From Aliicoccus persicus (lineage in GTDB: Bacteria > Bacillota > Bacilli > Staphylococcales > Salinicoccaceae): a DNA stretch of 38,951 nucleotides. The DNA is taken from positions 1-38,951 of the forward strand of contig NZ_FOIT01000005.1 in NCBI RefSeq assembly GCF_900110815.1. Reading direction: 5' to 3'. Shown here in pieces: positions 8,193 to 16,403 of this stretch (positions within the stretch are counted from its first letter, which is position 1; each line of letters starts with the position of its first letter). Under the pieces are notes generated by a model, which saw nothing but the letters and a program-made list of their open reading frames with translations, was not told where the DNA came from and made no database searches. Both the position numbers and the translations under genes were made by a program.

Positions 8193-9032
8193 ATGTTTTC
8201 TGTATTAAGTCAGATTAGCAAGCGCTTAGAATATATGACGCCGGTGGAAACGCGAATCGCACATTATATGTTAGAGAACCCTGCTCAAATCATTCAGATG
8301 CCGGTTAAAGAGATCGCTAAGCAATCACAGACGAGTGATGCAGCAATTGTTAGGTTCGCTAAGCGCATCGGACTAAATGGAATTAAAGAATTAAAAGTTG
8401 AACTTGCTAAGGAGATACACACGCTGGATGATATGAACGTTTCCCGTGTGATCGATCTGGAAGAAGATTCACGCAAAGTAATTTTTGAAAAAGTATTTCG
8501 CAATACTATCCAAGCGTTACATAATACAGAACGGATCGTAAACCGGTCAAGTATTAAAGAAGCAGCTGCAGTTATGTTAAAAGCTAAGAATACTTTGATA
8601 TTTGGAATTGGTGATTCTGGTGCAGTCGGACATGAATTTGAACAAAAATTACACAGAGTAAATGTCAACGCCTATTTCACAGCAGATAAGTATTTGTGTC
8701 TAACTAAGCTGGCCAATTTTACAAGCAAGGATGTTTTATTCGTCATCACATTGAGTGGAAAAACACAAGAGGTTATTGAAGTCGTAAAAAAGGCCAAGGA
8801 AAGAAATATAACGGTGATTATTTTAACGCAGCATCATGCATCTACGGCGAAGCGACATTCTGACATTGCGATTGAAATAACAGAGGAAGAAACAAACATA
8901 CAATATATGAATATGACGAGTCGAATATCACAGCTTGTCGTGTGCGATGTATTATTTTTCTACATCTGCAAGTCACTCGGCTCAGAGGCATATGTGAATA
9001 TTATGAAAACTTATGACGTCATGCAAAACTAA
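8193..9032 (+). CDS. RpiR/MurR family transcriptional regulator (HTH plus SIS domain)
   Basis: A 279-residue regulator of the RpiR family. Residues 1-75 form the HTH_6 domain (SQTSDAAIVRFAKRIGLNGIKELKVEL is spread over its recognition region), and residues about 110-260 form a SIS sugar-phosphate-binding domain with IFGIGDSGAVGHEF and FVITLSGKTQEVIEVVKKA. Such proteins sense sugar phosphates and control sugar catabolism. The ATG at 8193 has GAGGTGG 8 bases upstream; two GTG codons earlier in frame overlap that ribosome site. It follows the GH32 gene by 89 bases on the same strand and ends at a strong terminator, so it may regulate that gene. The ligand cannot be told from the sequence. Confidence 0.88.
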   Translation: MFSVLSQISKRLEYMTPVETRIAHYMLENPAQIIQMPVKEIAKQSQTSDAAIVRFAKRIGLNGIKELKVELAKEIHTLDDMNVSRVIDLEEDSRKVIFEKVFRNTIQALHNTERIVNRSSIKEAAAVMLKAKNTLIFGIGDSGAVGHEFEQKLHRVNVNAYFTADKYLCLTKLANFTSKDVLFVITLSGKTQEVIEVVKKAKERNITVIILTQHHASTAKRHSDIAIEITEEETNIQYMNMTSRISQLVVCDVLFFYICKSLGSEAYVNIMKTYDVMQN

Positions 9033-9060
9033 ACCATGTACAATATTACATGGTTTTTTA
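9031..9060 (+). terminator. rho-independent terminator after the RpiR-type gene
   Basis: AAACCATGTA (9031-9040) pairs with TACATGGTTT (9047-9056), followed by more T. The left arm starts inside the stop codon. Confidence 0.88.
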
Positions 9061-9151
9061 TGTATTTGAAATGTAACTGAAACATTAACTTAAATATATT
9101 GTGGTAAATTAAGTAATGAGTAGTTTGTAAAAGATTGGTGGTGTTTATAAA

Positions 9152-9964
9152 ATGAAACGATATATGAAACCGGCTTTGATCTTTGGTGTATCGATGCTTT
9201 TATTTAGTCATGTCCAAGTGGCGACCGCTGATAGCCCTGATCATAATGAGTCGGAAGATGTAAACACAGAGGAACAAGTTGATGAGCAAGTGAGTGAATC
9301 ACCAAATTCTAATGTCGCAAACACGTCCAAGCGTGATATTGAGTTTGAAACAATTTATGAACCAGATAAAAAACCTAAAGATGAAACACCACAAGAAGAG
9401 CCATCTGAAAAAGAAGAGGGTTCTAACGTGCTTGCGCCAGCAGAGCCTGAAGAAGATATCGATGGCATTGTAAACAATGACGATGAAGAAGTCGGTGAAG
9501 ATGAAGCTGACGAAGAGACGACAATAGAGACGCCAAATGAAGAAGCACCTGATGATTCAGAAGATATTGAAGAAGATACAGAAGTCTCTGAAGAAACACC
9601 GGATGAAGAATCAGAAGAAGATATAGATTCAGAGGAAACTGAAGAAGAGAACGAAGAAGAACCAATTGAAGAAGCACCTGTTTTAGATAAACGAGGAAAA
9701 ATTACGGACGAAGGTTTAAATCGATTAGATGATCGTGTCAATCGTGTGATGAGTGAAAAGATTACAAAGTCAGATCAGTCTCGAAAGTCGAAAAATCGTG
9801 ACGATGTAGACAAAGAAGCGGACGATGAATTCATTATCGAACGTATGCAAAAGTTCCTATCACAACAGTCTGCGTTCAGTAATCAAGATAAGACATTTGT
9901 TCATGAACTTGTCGTCGATAAAATCATAGTAAAATATATGAGACCTGTTCGATTACCATTATAA
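9152..9964 (+). CDS. secreted, highly acidic Glu/Asp-rich protein of unknown function
   Basis: I do not recognise this gene. The 270-residue product starts with a signal peptide (MKRYMKPALIFGVSMLLF, likely cut after VATA near residue 26). It is followed by about 150 residues dominated by Glu and Asp with short repeats of the type PEEE, EEDI and SEET. The last 90 residues are different: mixed charge, probably helical, with DEGLNRLDDRVNRVM, a Lys/Arg/Ser-rich stretch and a more hydrophobic end (FVHELVVDKIIVKYM). No LPXTG sorting signal, membrane anchor or lipobox is present, so it is probably released or bound by charge. GGTGGTG lies 9 bases before the ATG. It has its own terminator behind it and looks monocistronic. 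Acidic secreted proteins are common in salt-tolerant species, but no function can be assigned. Confidence 0.75.
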   Translation: MKRYMKPALIFGVSMLLFSHVQVATADSPDHNESEDVNTEEQVDEQVSESPNSNVANTSKRDIEFETIYEPDKKPKDETPQEEPSEKEEGSNVLAPAEPEEDIDGIVNNDDEEVGEDEADEETTIETPNEEAPDDSEDIEEDTEVSEETPDEESEEDIDSEETEEENEEEPIEEAPVLDKRGKITDEGLNRLDDRVNRVMSEKITKSDQSRKSKNRDDVDKEADDEFIIERMQKFLSQQSAFSNQDKTFVHELVVDKIIVKYMRPVRLPL

Positions 9965-9978
9965 TATATATGAGTGTA

Positions 9979-10017
9979 AAAAGACGCTAATACTGTAAAG
10001 TATCAGCGTCTTTTGTA
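9979..10017 (+). terminator. rho-independent terminator after the acidic secreted protein
   Basis: A 16-bp stem with one mismatch: AAAAGACGCTAATACT (9979-9994) and AGTATCAGCGTCTTTT (9999-10014), with a GTAA loop. It separates the gene from the opp operon. Confidence 0.88.
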
Positions 10018-10046
10018 TTTTTATCGTATGAATGATATTAACTTGT

Positions 10047-10061
10047 AATATTCTGAAAAAT
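10047..10061. promoter_or_regulatory. CodY-like box upstream of opp
   Basis: AATATTCTGAAAAAT matches the CodY consensus AATTTTCWGAAAATT at 13 of 15 positions. It overlaps the -35 of a possible promoter (TTGTAA 10043-10048, TATATT 10067-10072) and lies 45 bases upstream of the better promoter at 10106-10134. CodY control of opp operons is known in low-GC Gram-positives. Confidence 0.6.
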
Positions 10062-10105
10062 GTATTTATATTATAAATGTTTGTATAAAAAATCAAAGAA
10101 TGTAA

Positions 10106-10134
10106 TTGCACAACTAGAATATTATCTATATAAT
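10106..10134 (+). promoter_or_regulatory. promoter of the opp operon
   Basis: TTGCAC (10106-10111) and TATAAT (10129-10134) are separated by exactly 17 bases, 55 bases before the first gene. The -10 is perfect and the -35 is moderate. Confidence 0.6.
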
Positions 10135-10188
10135 TCACTTAAGCATTCAACTACATACAGATTGAATCGATTAGAGGAGGTTAATTGA

Positions 10189-11091
10189 ATGAGTCAGAAT
10201 AACGGATATCAAGACATGACCAGTACTCAGCTGCTAATGAAGAATATTAAAGAATTCTTCGGAAGATTGAATAAGAACAAAGCAGCAATGGTAGGGTTCT
10301 ATGTCTTGGTTATTTTATTTTTCATTGCTGTATTTGGATATTTAGATGCGAGATTTGGATGGCTAGGTATTAGTTCTACCAAAACTAACTTAACAGCACG
10401 CCTAGAAGGTCCATCTGCTGAGTTTTTGTTCGGTACAGACCATATGGGACGTGACATACTCTATAGAATTTTCCATGGTATGCACATTACACTCGGCGTT
10501 GGATTTGCTGCAACATTTTTAGCAGCCCTAGTGGGTGTTCCACTCGGTATTCTCGCAGGATATTACGGAAAATGGATCGATTCCATCATCATGAGAATAA
10601 TGGACGTGTTACTCGCATTCCCTGGTATCTTACTTGCTTTATTCATCGTAAGTATCCTTGGAGGTAGCACGATCAACGTGACAATTGCCGTTGCGATATC
10701 CGCGGTGCCTCAATTTGCAAGGATTGTACGTGGATCCACATTGACAACGAAAAATCTAGAATATATCGATGCGATACGTGCACTTGGTGCAAAAGACTTT
10801 AAAATAATATTCCAGCATATCTTACCGAATATTATGTCACCGATTATCGTAAACACATCAATTTTCTTAGCGTCAGCCGTTTTATCTATTGCAGGACTTT
10901 CGTTCCTAGGACTCGGTGTACAACCGCCAATTCCTGAATGGGGTGCAATGTTAAATGATGGTCGAAACTATATGTATCAAGCAGGTCATATTACATTCTT
11001 CCCAGGTATGATGATTGTAATTGTAGTACTTGCATTTAACTTACTTGGTGATGGTTTACGTGATGCACTTGATCCAAAGCTTAAAAATTAA
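10189..11091 (+). CDS. oppC: oligopeptide/dipeptide ABC transporter permease, OppC/DppC type
   Basis: One of two permeases of a peptide importer. The 300-residue product has an N-terminal cytoplasmic extension with the OppC_N segment (FGRLNKNKAAMVGFYVLVIL), a first helix, then FGTDHMGRDILYRI, the hallmark just before the BPD_transp_1 domain. About five more helices follow. The EAA loop that contacts the ATPases is visible as DAIRALGAKDFKIIFQHILP (residues about 190-209). AGAGGAGG stands 8 bases before the ATG at 10189. It is the first gene of the operon, in the order C-B-D-F-A, whereas B usually precedes C. The next gene starts 13 bases after its stop. Confidence 0.92.
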   Translation: MSQNNGYQDMTSTQLLMKNIKEFFGRLNKNKAAMVGFYVLVILFFIAVFGYLDARFGWLGISSTKTNLTARLEGPSAEFLFGTDHMGRDILYRIFHGMHITLGVGFAATFLAALVGVPLGILAGYYGKWIDSIIMRIMDVLLAFPGILLALFIVSILGGSTINVTIAVAISAVPQFARIVRGSTLTTKNLEYIDAIRALGAKDFKIIFQHILPNIMSPIIVNTSIFLASAVLSIAGLSFLGLGVQPPIPEWGAMLNDGRNYMYQAGHITFFPGMMIVIVVLAFNLLGDGLRDALDPKLKN

Positions 11092-11104
11092 GGAGGACTA
11101 GGAC

Positions 11105-12025
11105 ATGATTAGGTTTATTACACAACGTTTAATCCAACTAATACCTGTATTATTTGGTGTAACTATTTTAGTATTCGGTATCCTACACTTGACACCTGGT
11201 GATCCTGCTTTAATCATGGCTGGTGAAAGTGCACCTGAAGCGACTGTCAATGCAATTAGACGTCGATTAGGATTAGATAACCCATTACACATTCAGTATT
11301 TTGATTTCTTAAAAAATGTACTGACTTTAGATTTTGGTACATCGATTCGAGATAATATTCCGGTATCTGACCATATCAGCGCGAGATTCTTCATTACATT
11401 TGAACTCGCAGTTATATCAACAGCATTTAGTATCTTTGCTGGATTACTTGTCGGTATCGTATCAGCTGTTTGGAAATACAGCTTCTGGGATGTATCATTG
11501 ATGGTAATTACATTATTCGGTCTTTCAATGCCAAACTTCTGGTTAGGACTAATGTTAATTCAGTGGTTCTCAATCAATCTAGGTTGGTTTGCACCGACAG
11601 GTTGGGGTAACCCGAACCAAATGGTACTACCAGTTATTGCATTAGGTACTGCAGGTGCTGCAATTATTGCGCGTATGACCCGCAGTAGTATGCTTGACGT
11701 TATCGGTCAGGACTACATTAGAACAGCGAGAGCAAAAGGTGTTAAAGAACGTTCAGTAATTTTCAAACACGCACTGAAAAATGCATTGATTCCAGTTGTC
11801 ACTGTTGCAGGTTTACAGTTTGGTTACTTCTTATCAGGATCTGTATTAACGGAAAGTGTATTCGCAATCAACGGACTCGGTCGTTTAATCATTGACTCGA
11901 TCTTTGCGCGTGACTTCCCTGTCGTACAAGGTACTGTACTTGTTTTAGCAGTGATGTTCGTTACAGTTAACTTCCTAGTAGACATTACGTATAAATTCTT
12001 AAATAAACGTGTTGACTTAAATTAG
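11105..12025 (+). CDS. oppB: oligopeptide/dipeptide ABC transporter permease, OppB/DppB type
   Basis: The second permease of the importer, 306 residues. It begins directly with the B-type first helix (MIRFITQRLIQLIPVLFGVT), followed by the external segment with LTPGDPA and five further helices. The EAA loop reads RTARAKGVKERSVIFKHALK. The C-terminal RDFPVVQGTVLVLAVMFVTVN is typical of OppB proteins. AAGGAGGA lies 7 bases before the ATG. It pairs with the upstream OppC and is followed after 15 bases by the ATPase gene oppD. Confidence 0.93.
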   Translation: MIRFITQRLIQLIPVLFGVTILVFGILHLTPGDPALIMAGESAPEATVNAIRRRLGLDNPLHIQYFDFLKNVLTLDFGTSIRDNIPVSDHISARFFITFELAVISTAFSIFAGLLVGIVSAVWKYSFWDVSLMVITLFGLSMPNFWLGLMLIQWFSINLGWFAPTGWGNPNQMVLPVIALGTAGAAIIARMTRSSMLDVIGQDYIRTARAKGVKERSVIFKHALKNALIPVVTVAGLQFGYFLSGSVLTESVFAINGLGRLIIDSIFARDFPVVQGTVLVLAVMFVTVNFLVDITYKFLNKRVDLN

Positions 12026-12040
12026 AAAGGAGCGGTAAGG

Positions 12041-13090
12041 ATGGCTGAGGAATTACAACAAACAAATGTAGGACTAGATGAATCGCCAGAAGCCGTACTA
12101 AAAGTGGATGACCTGCGCACATCTTTCTTCGTTGGTAAAAGCGAGGTAAAGGCAGTCGATGGGGTATCTTTTGAAGTACCTAAAGGTAAGACGCTTGGTA
12201 TCGTTGGTGAATCTGGTTCGGGTAAAAGTATTACCGCTTTATCGATTTTAAACTTGATTGAGAAGCCAGGTGAAATTAAAGGTGGCTCAATTAAATATAA
12301 AGGTGAAGAACTCGTCAATGCGAAGATCTCACGCATGAGAAAAATTCGCGGTAACGAGATTTCAATGATATTCCAGGAGCCAATGACTTCATTGAATCCT
12401 GTGTATACAATTGGTGACCAATTGAGCGAGGTAATTAAAATCCACCAAAAGTTCGGTCCGAAAAAGCAAAAAGAACGTGCAATTGAAATGTTGAAACTCG
12501 TTGGTATTCCATCACCGGAAAAACGTATGAAGCAATATCCATACGAACTATCAGGTGGTATGAGACAACGTGTCATGATTGCCATTGCACTTGCATGTAA
12601 GCCTGAATTACTCATTTCAGATGAACCAACAACTGCACTTGATGTGACAATCCAAGCGCAGATTCTTGAACTGATAAAAGAACTTCAAGAAGAAATTGGG
12701 ATGAGTGTTATTATGATTACCCATGACCTTGGTGTCGTTGCGGAGACATGTGACTATGTCGCTGTTATGTATGCAGGACGCGTTGTAGAATATGCCGATG
12801 TGTATACGCTGTTTGAAAATCCAAAACACCCATATACAGTCGGTCTGTTAAACTCATTGCCACGTCACGATATTGAACAAGATGAACTGGTTCCGATTAA
12901 AGGGAACGTGCCGGCACCACATGAAATGCCACCGGGATGTAAGTTCGCTCCCCGCTGTCCATTTGCTTCAGACATTTGTAAAGAAATGCCTGAATTAAAG
13001 AAAATCGATGATGGAAACGATGTTCGCTGCTGGATTTATGATGAACGCTGGGATGGAGAGAAGGGAGTAAAAGTTTATGAAAACAAGTGA
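12041..13090 (+). CDS. oppD: oligopeptide ABC transporter ATP-binding protein OppD
   Basis: First ATPase of the importer, 349 residues. Visible are Walker A GESGSGKS (near residue 65), signature LSGGMRQRV, Walker B LLISDEPTTALD and switch His in MITHDLGVV. The C-terminal oligopeptide-transporter extension carries the four-cysteine pattern in GCKFAPRCPFASDIC and a later RC, a motif reported to bind an iron-sulfur cluster in DppD-type proteins. GAAAGGAG lies 9 bases before the ATG at 12041. The 3' end overlaps oppF by 14 bases. An N-terminal extension of about 20 residues precedes the ABC domain. Confidence 0.94.
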   Translation: MAEELQQTNVGLDESPEAVLKVDDLRTSFFVGKSEVKAVDGVSFEVPKGKTLGIVGESGSGKSITALSILNLIEKPGEIKGGSIKYKGEELVNAKISRMRKIRGNEISMIFQEPMTSLNPVYTIGDQLSEVIKIHQKFGPKKQKERAIEMLKLVGIPSPEKRMKQYPYELSGGMRQRVMIAIALACKPELLISDEPTTALDVTIQAQILELIKELQEEIGMSVIMITHDLGVVAETCDYVAVMYAGRVVEYADVYTLFENPKHPYTVGLLNSLPRHDIEQDELVPIKGNVPAPHEMPPGCKFAPRCPFASDICKEMPELKKIDDGNDVRCWIYDERWDGEKGVKVYENK

Positions 13091-14198
13091 AGACATACTT
13101 CGTGAAGAAGAAAATGAAGAAATACTTCGAGTTGAAGGATTAAAACAATACTTCCCGATCAAAGGTGGATTCTTTGGTCGTACAGTGAACCATGTTAAAG
13201 CAGTAGATGACATTACATTTACAGTAAACAAAGGTGAAACCGTATCGATCGTTGGTGAATCAGGTTGTGGTAAGTCTACAACAGGTCGATCTATTTTAAG
13301 ATTGGAAGAACCGACAGAAGGAAAAGTATTCTTTGAAGGTAAAGACATACTTGCACAATCGAAAAAAGAAATGCGCGATATGCGTGACGATTTACAGATC
13401 ATTTTCCAAGACCCATACGCATCGCTCAACCCACGTATGACGGTTAAAGCAACTTTAATGGAAGCGATGGAAATCACTGGTGCTGTACCAAAGCGTGAAC
13501 GTGAACAGCGCGTCATTGATTTACTTGAAACAGTTGGTCTTCAGCGCCACCAGATGCACCGTTATCCACATGAGTTCTCAGGTGGTCAACGTCAGCGTAT
13601 CGGTATTGCACGTGCACTCTCAGTTAACCCTAAATTAATCATCTGTGATGAAGCGGTATCTGCACTTGATGTATCGATTCAAGCACAAGTGTTAAACTTG
13701 CTTAAAAAGTTACAGCGTGAGATGGGCTTAACATACTTATTTATTGCACACGACCTCGGTGTTGTGCGTCATATTTCAGATCGAATCATCGTGATGTACT
13801 TAGGAAAAATTGTGGAGTACGGCGATACGAAGAGTATTTTCGAAAATCCACAACATCCATATACGAAAGCACTTTTATCGGCTATACCGGTGGCTGATCC
13901 ACGCAACAAGTCAGACCGTATTTTCTTACGTGGTGATATTCCATCACCAATCGATCCGCCAACGGGATGCCGTTTCCATACGCGCTGCCCATTCGCGACA
14001 GATCTTTGTAAAACAGACACGCCAGTGCTTGAAAACAAAGACCCGGAAAGCAATGCGAAACATGAAGTTGCGTGTCATTACGCATTAGATATTCAGAGCG
14101 GTAAACACGAGGCGAACTATGAGATGAGAGATGTGCGTAAAAATATTGACGATGAATCATTAGAAGCGTTAGAAGGTCAAGAAGAAGAAAGATATTAG
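13077..14198 (+). CDS. oppF: oligopeptide ABC transporter ATP-binding protein OppF
   Basis: Second ATPase of the importer, 373 residues. It has Walker A GESGCGKST, the OppF hallmark DLQIIFQDPYASLNPRMTV around the Q-loop, signature FSGGQRQRI, and Walker B LIICDEAVSALD. The usual PTSALD is AVSALD here, as in many OppF/AppF proteins. The C-terminal cysteine pattern GCRFHTRCPFATDLC is retained. After it comes a 45-residue acidic tail that is longer than usual. GAAGGGAG lies 9 bases before the ATG, inside the end of oppD (14-base overlap). A promoter and a long AT palindrome separate it from oppA. Confidence 0.94.
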   Translation: MKTSEDILREEENEEILRVEGLKQYFPIKGGFFGRTVNHVKAVDDITFTVNKGETVSIVGESGCGKSTTGRSILRLEEPTEGKVFFEGKDILAQSKKEMRDMRDDLQIIFQDPYASLNPRMTVKATLMEAMEITGAVPKREREQRVIDLLETVGLQRHQMHRYPHEFSGGQRQRIGIARALSVNPKLIICDEAVSALDVSIQAQVLNLLKKLQREMGLTYLFIAHDLGVVRHISDRIIVMYLGKIVEYGDTKSIFENPQHPYTKALLSAIPVADPRNKSDRIFLRGDIPSPIDPPTGCRFHTRCPFATDLCKTDTPVLENKDPESNAKHEVACHYALDIQSGKHEANYEMRDVRKNIDDESLEALEGQEEERY

Positions 14199-14209
14199 GT
14201 AATTTTTGG

Positions 14210-14238
14210 TTGTATAGTTATACTCGGTGTTGTATAAT
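14210..14238 (+). promoter_or_regulatory. separate promoter for oppA
   Basis: TTGTAT (14210-14215) and TATAAT (14233-14238) are spaced by 17 bases in the 96-base gap between oppF and oppA. It would allow oppA to be made in excess of the membrane components. Confidence 0.6.
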
Positions 14239-14242
14239 GTAC

Positions 14243-14266
14243 TTAATTAAATTAAAATTTAATTAA
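14243..14266. repeat. AT-only palindrome upstream of oppA
   Basis: TTAATTAAATT (14243-14253) and AATTTAATTAA (14256-14266) are perfect inverted copies around AA. It starts 5 bases after the oppA -10 box, in the expected leader, so it could be an operator or an mRNA hairpin that limits read-through from oppF or protects the oppA message. Confidence 0.55.
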
Positions 14267-14294
14267 AAAAATTTTCTATTAGGAGGAAAAATTC

Positions 14295-15938
14295 GTGAAA
14301 AAACGCAGTATTTTAACTTCATTACTTGCAGTAACGCTAGGTTCAGTATTAGTTGCTAACGCAGCTGATGCACAAGAAGAAGGCGGTGGAGATTTAATCA
14401 TCGCTGACATGAGTGACTTAGTCAGCTTAGATCCACATGGTAACAACGATGTACCTTCAAGTAACGTCCGTGCGAACATCTACGATACGTTAACGATCTT
14501 AGATGAGAACATGGAAGTTCAACCACACTTAGCAGTTGAGTGGGAAGAAACAGATGAGAATACGTATAGCTTTACATTAAGAGACGATGTAGTATTCCAT
14601 GATGGTACCGAATTTAACGCAGAAGTTGTTAGAGCAAACTTACTTCGTGTAACTGACGAAAACTTTGCATCACAACGTGCATTCCTTTATGAAATGATTA
14701 CTGATATTGAAGTTGTAGATGACTATACAGTTGAAATTACGACAGAATATCCTTTCGCACCTTTACTTTCGCACTTAGCACATGACGCAGGTGGTATGTT
14801 ATCACTAGATGTCATTACTGAAGACTACAACCAAGCATTAGAAGGCACGGACTATGACTATGAGTCATACGTTGAAGCTTTAGTTGCTGGTGAAGAGTTT
14901 GACGAAGACGTCGTTGCGGCAATCGGTGAAAACATCGGTGAGTATGCTGCACAAAATCCAATCGGTACAGGTCCATTCGTGTTAGAGTCACGTTCACCTG
15001 GTGACAACACAGTGCTTGTACGTAATGATGATTACTTCGATGAGCCTGCATTATTAGACTCTGTTACGTTCAAAGTAGTTTCTGAAACTGCTTCACGTAT
15101 CGCTGAGTTAGAGGGTGGATACTCACACGTTATCGGTGCAGTTGACCCAATTAGTAGAGATCGTGTAGAAAACCATGACGAAACTTATTTAGATGAAACT
15201 GAGTCAATGTCATTATCTTACGTTGGATTCAACGTAGAGGCAGAATACTTAGATGATCCATTAGTGCGTCAAGCAATCTCTTACGCAATCGATCGTGAAG
15301 CAATCATTGCTGGTATTTACGATGGCGTTGGTATTGAAGCAATTGGTCCATTAGCACCAGCTGTATTCGGTTACGATGAAAATGTTGAAGGTATTACTTA
15401 CGACATGGACAGAGCAAAAGAATTAATGGCTGAAGCAGGTTACGAAGATGGATTTGAAATTTCACTTTGGACAAACGATAACCCACAACGTGTTGATACA
15501 GCAGTATTTATGCAAGAATCACTTGCTGAATTAAACATCGATGTATCAATCGAGCAAGTTGAGTGGGGTGCGTACTTAGAAAGAACAGCTGACGGTGAGC
15601 ACGACATGTTCATCTTAGGTTGGTCAGTCGTAACTGGTGATGCAGACTACGGTATGTATCCATTATTCCACTCTGAACAAGTGGGTGCGCCAGGTAACCG
15701 TTCATTCATCCAAAATGATGAGTTAGATGAGTTACTAGAAGCTGGACGTCAAGCAATTGACCCAGATGAGCGTTTAGAGCATTACTCTGCAGCACAAGAT
15801 CTACTTGTAGACCTTGCGCCAATGGTTTACATCCACCACTCAAACTACTTAACTGGTGTTCGTGACGAAGTACAAGGCTTCGAAATTAACGCTTTAGGTA
15901 TCTACCAGTTGAAAGATGTATCTATCAGCGCTGAGTAA
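14295..15938 (+). CDS. oppA: peptide-binding protein (SBP family 5) without a lipobox
   Basis: The substrate-binding protein of the importer, 547 residues, SBP_bac_5 fold. Family motifs include LVSLDPHGNNDV, the NIYDTLTILDENMEVQPHLA segment, FTLRDDVVFHDGTEF, and GTGPFVLES before the long second lobe with AISYAIDREAII. The start is GTG at 14295 with AGGAGG 8 bases upstream. The N-terminus is a normal Sec signal (MKKRSILTSLLAVTLGSVLV then ANAADAQEE) but contains no cysteine, so it should be cleaved by signal peptidase I and not lipid-anchored. That is unusual for a Gram-positive binding protein. The mature protein is strongly acidic. The natural peptide is unknown. It is the last gene of the operon. 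Confidence 0.92.
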   Translation: MKKRSILTSLLAVTLGSVLVANAADAQEEGGGDLIIADMSDLVSLDPHGNNDVPSSNVRANIYDTLTILDENMEVQPHLAVEWEETDENTYSFTLRDDVVFHDGTEFNAEVVRANLLRVTDENFASQRAFLYEMITDIEVVDDYTVEITTEYPFAPLLSHLAHDAGGMLSLDVITEDYNQALEGTDYDYESYVEALVAGEEFDEDVVAAIGENIGEYAAQNPIGTGPFVLESRSPGDNTVLVRNDDYFDEPALLDSVTFKVVSETASRIAELEGGYSHVIGAVDPISRDRVENHDETYLDETESMSLSYVGFNVEAEYLDDPLVRQAISYAIDREAIIAGIYDGVGIEAIGPLAPAVFGYDENVEGITYDMDRAKELMAEAGYEDGFEISLWTNDNPQRVDTAVFMQESLAELNIDVSIEQVEWGAYLERTADGEHDMFILGWSVVTGDADYGMYPLFHSEQVGAPGNRSFIQNDELDELLEAGRQAIDPDERLEHYSAAQDLLVDLAPMVYIHHSNYLTGVRDEVQGFEINALGIYQLKDVSISAE

Positions 15939-15957
15939 TTTTAAATTAAATTTTAAG

Positions 15958-15989
15958 CCTCCAATCCCAGTTTGGGATTGGAGGTTTTT
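15958..15989 (+). terminator. rho-independent terminator after oppA
   Basis: CCTCCAATCCCA (15958-15969) and TGGGATTGGAGG (15973-15984) form a perfect 12-bp stem with a GTT loop, followed by TTTTT. Confidence 0.93.
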
Positions 15990-16020
15990 GTGTTTGTTGG
16001 AGTTGGAGGTGGGTTTATGT

Positions 16021-16390
16021 GTCAATGAGAGTTGCTCACTGACACGCAAATTGATTTGCGCGTCAATGAAAGTAGCTCACAGGCACGCAAATTGACTTGC
16101 GCGTCAATGAAAGTTGCTCACAGACACGCAAATTGATTTGCGCGTCAATGAAAGTTGCTCACAGACACGCAAATTGATTTGCGTTCCAATGAGAGTTGAT
16201 CACAGACACGCAGATTGATTTGCGTTCCAATGAAGCTCGCTCACAGACACGCAGATTGATTTGCGTTCCAATGAAACCCGCTCACAGACACGCAGATAAG
16301 TTTGCGTTCCAATGAAGCTCGCTCACTGGAACACAAATGGATTTACGCGTCAATGAGACTCGTTCACGGACACACAGATTGATTTTACAT
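16021..16390. repeat. array of nine 41-bp tandem repeats between oppA and pepF
   Basis: The 523-base gap between the convergent oppA and pepF genes holds no gene. The motif CAATGA recurs at 16023, 16064, 16105, 16146, 16187, 16228, 16269, 16310 and 16351: exactly 41 bases each time, nine units. Each unit reads roughly CAATGARAGTTGCTCACAGA then CACGCAAATTGATTTGCG. It contains the dyad GCAAAT-TG-ATTTGC and a second weaker dyad around TGAG...CTCA. Units 1-4 are joined by GCGCGT and units 5-8 by GCGTTC. The period is not a multiple of three and no open frame crosses it. The same family reappears after groEL (38860 onward). Confidence 0.95.
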
Positions 16391-16403
16391 CTCCAAAACA
16401 CAA

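Noticed and set aside
9355-9741. Reverse-strand open frame rich in Ser, opposite the acidic secreted protein
   Set aside because: It is the complement of GAA/GAT-rich codons (TTC/ATC); it has no ribosome site and lies entirely within the signal-peptide-bearing forward gene.
10020-10188. T-box or riboswitch leader before opp
   Set aside because: No terminator hairpin, specifier-like stem or T-box sequence; the gap between promoter and ATG is too short.
12022-12615. Reverse-strand open frame of 197 codons inside oppD
   Set aside because: oppD on the forward strand has every ABC motif; the reverse frame has no recognisable protein and no ribosome site.
16021-16390. CRISPR array
   Set aside because: Units follow each other directly with a fixed 41-base period and no unique spacers, and no cas genes are present.
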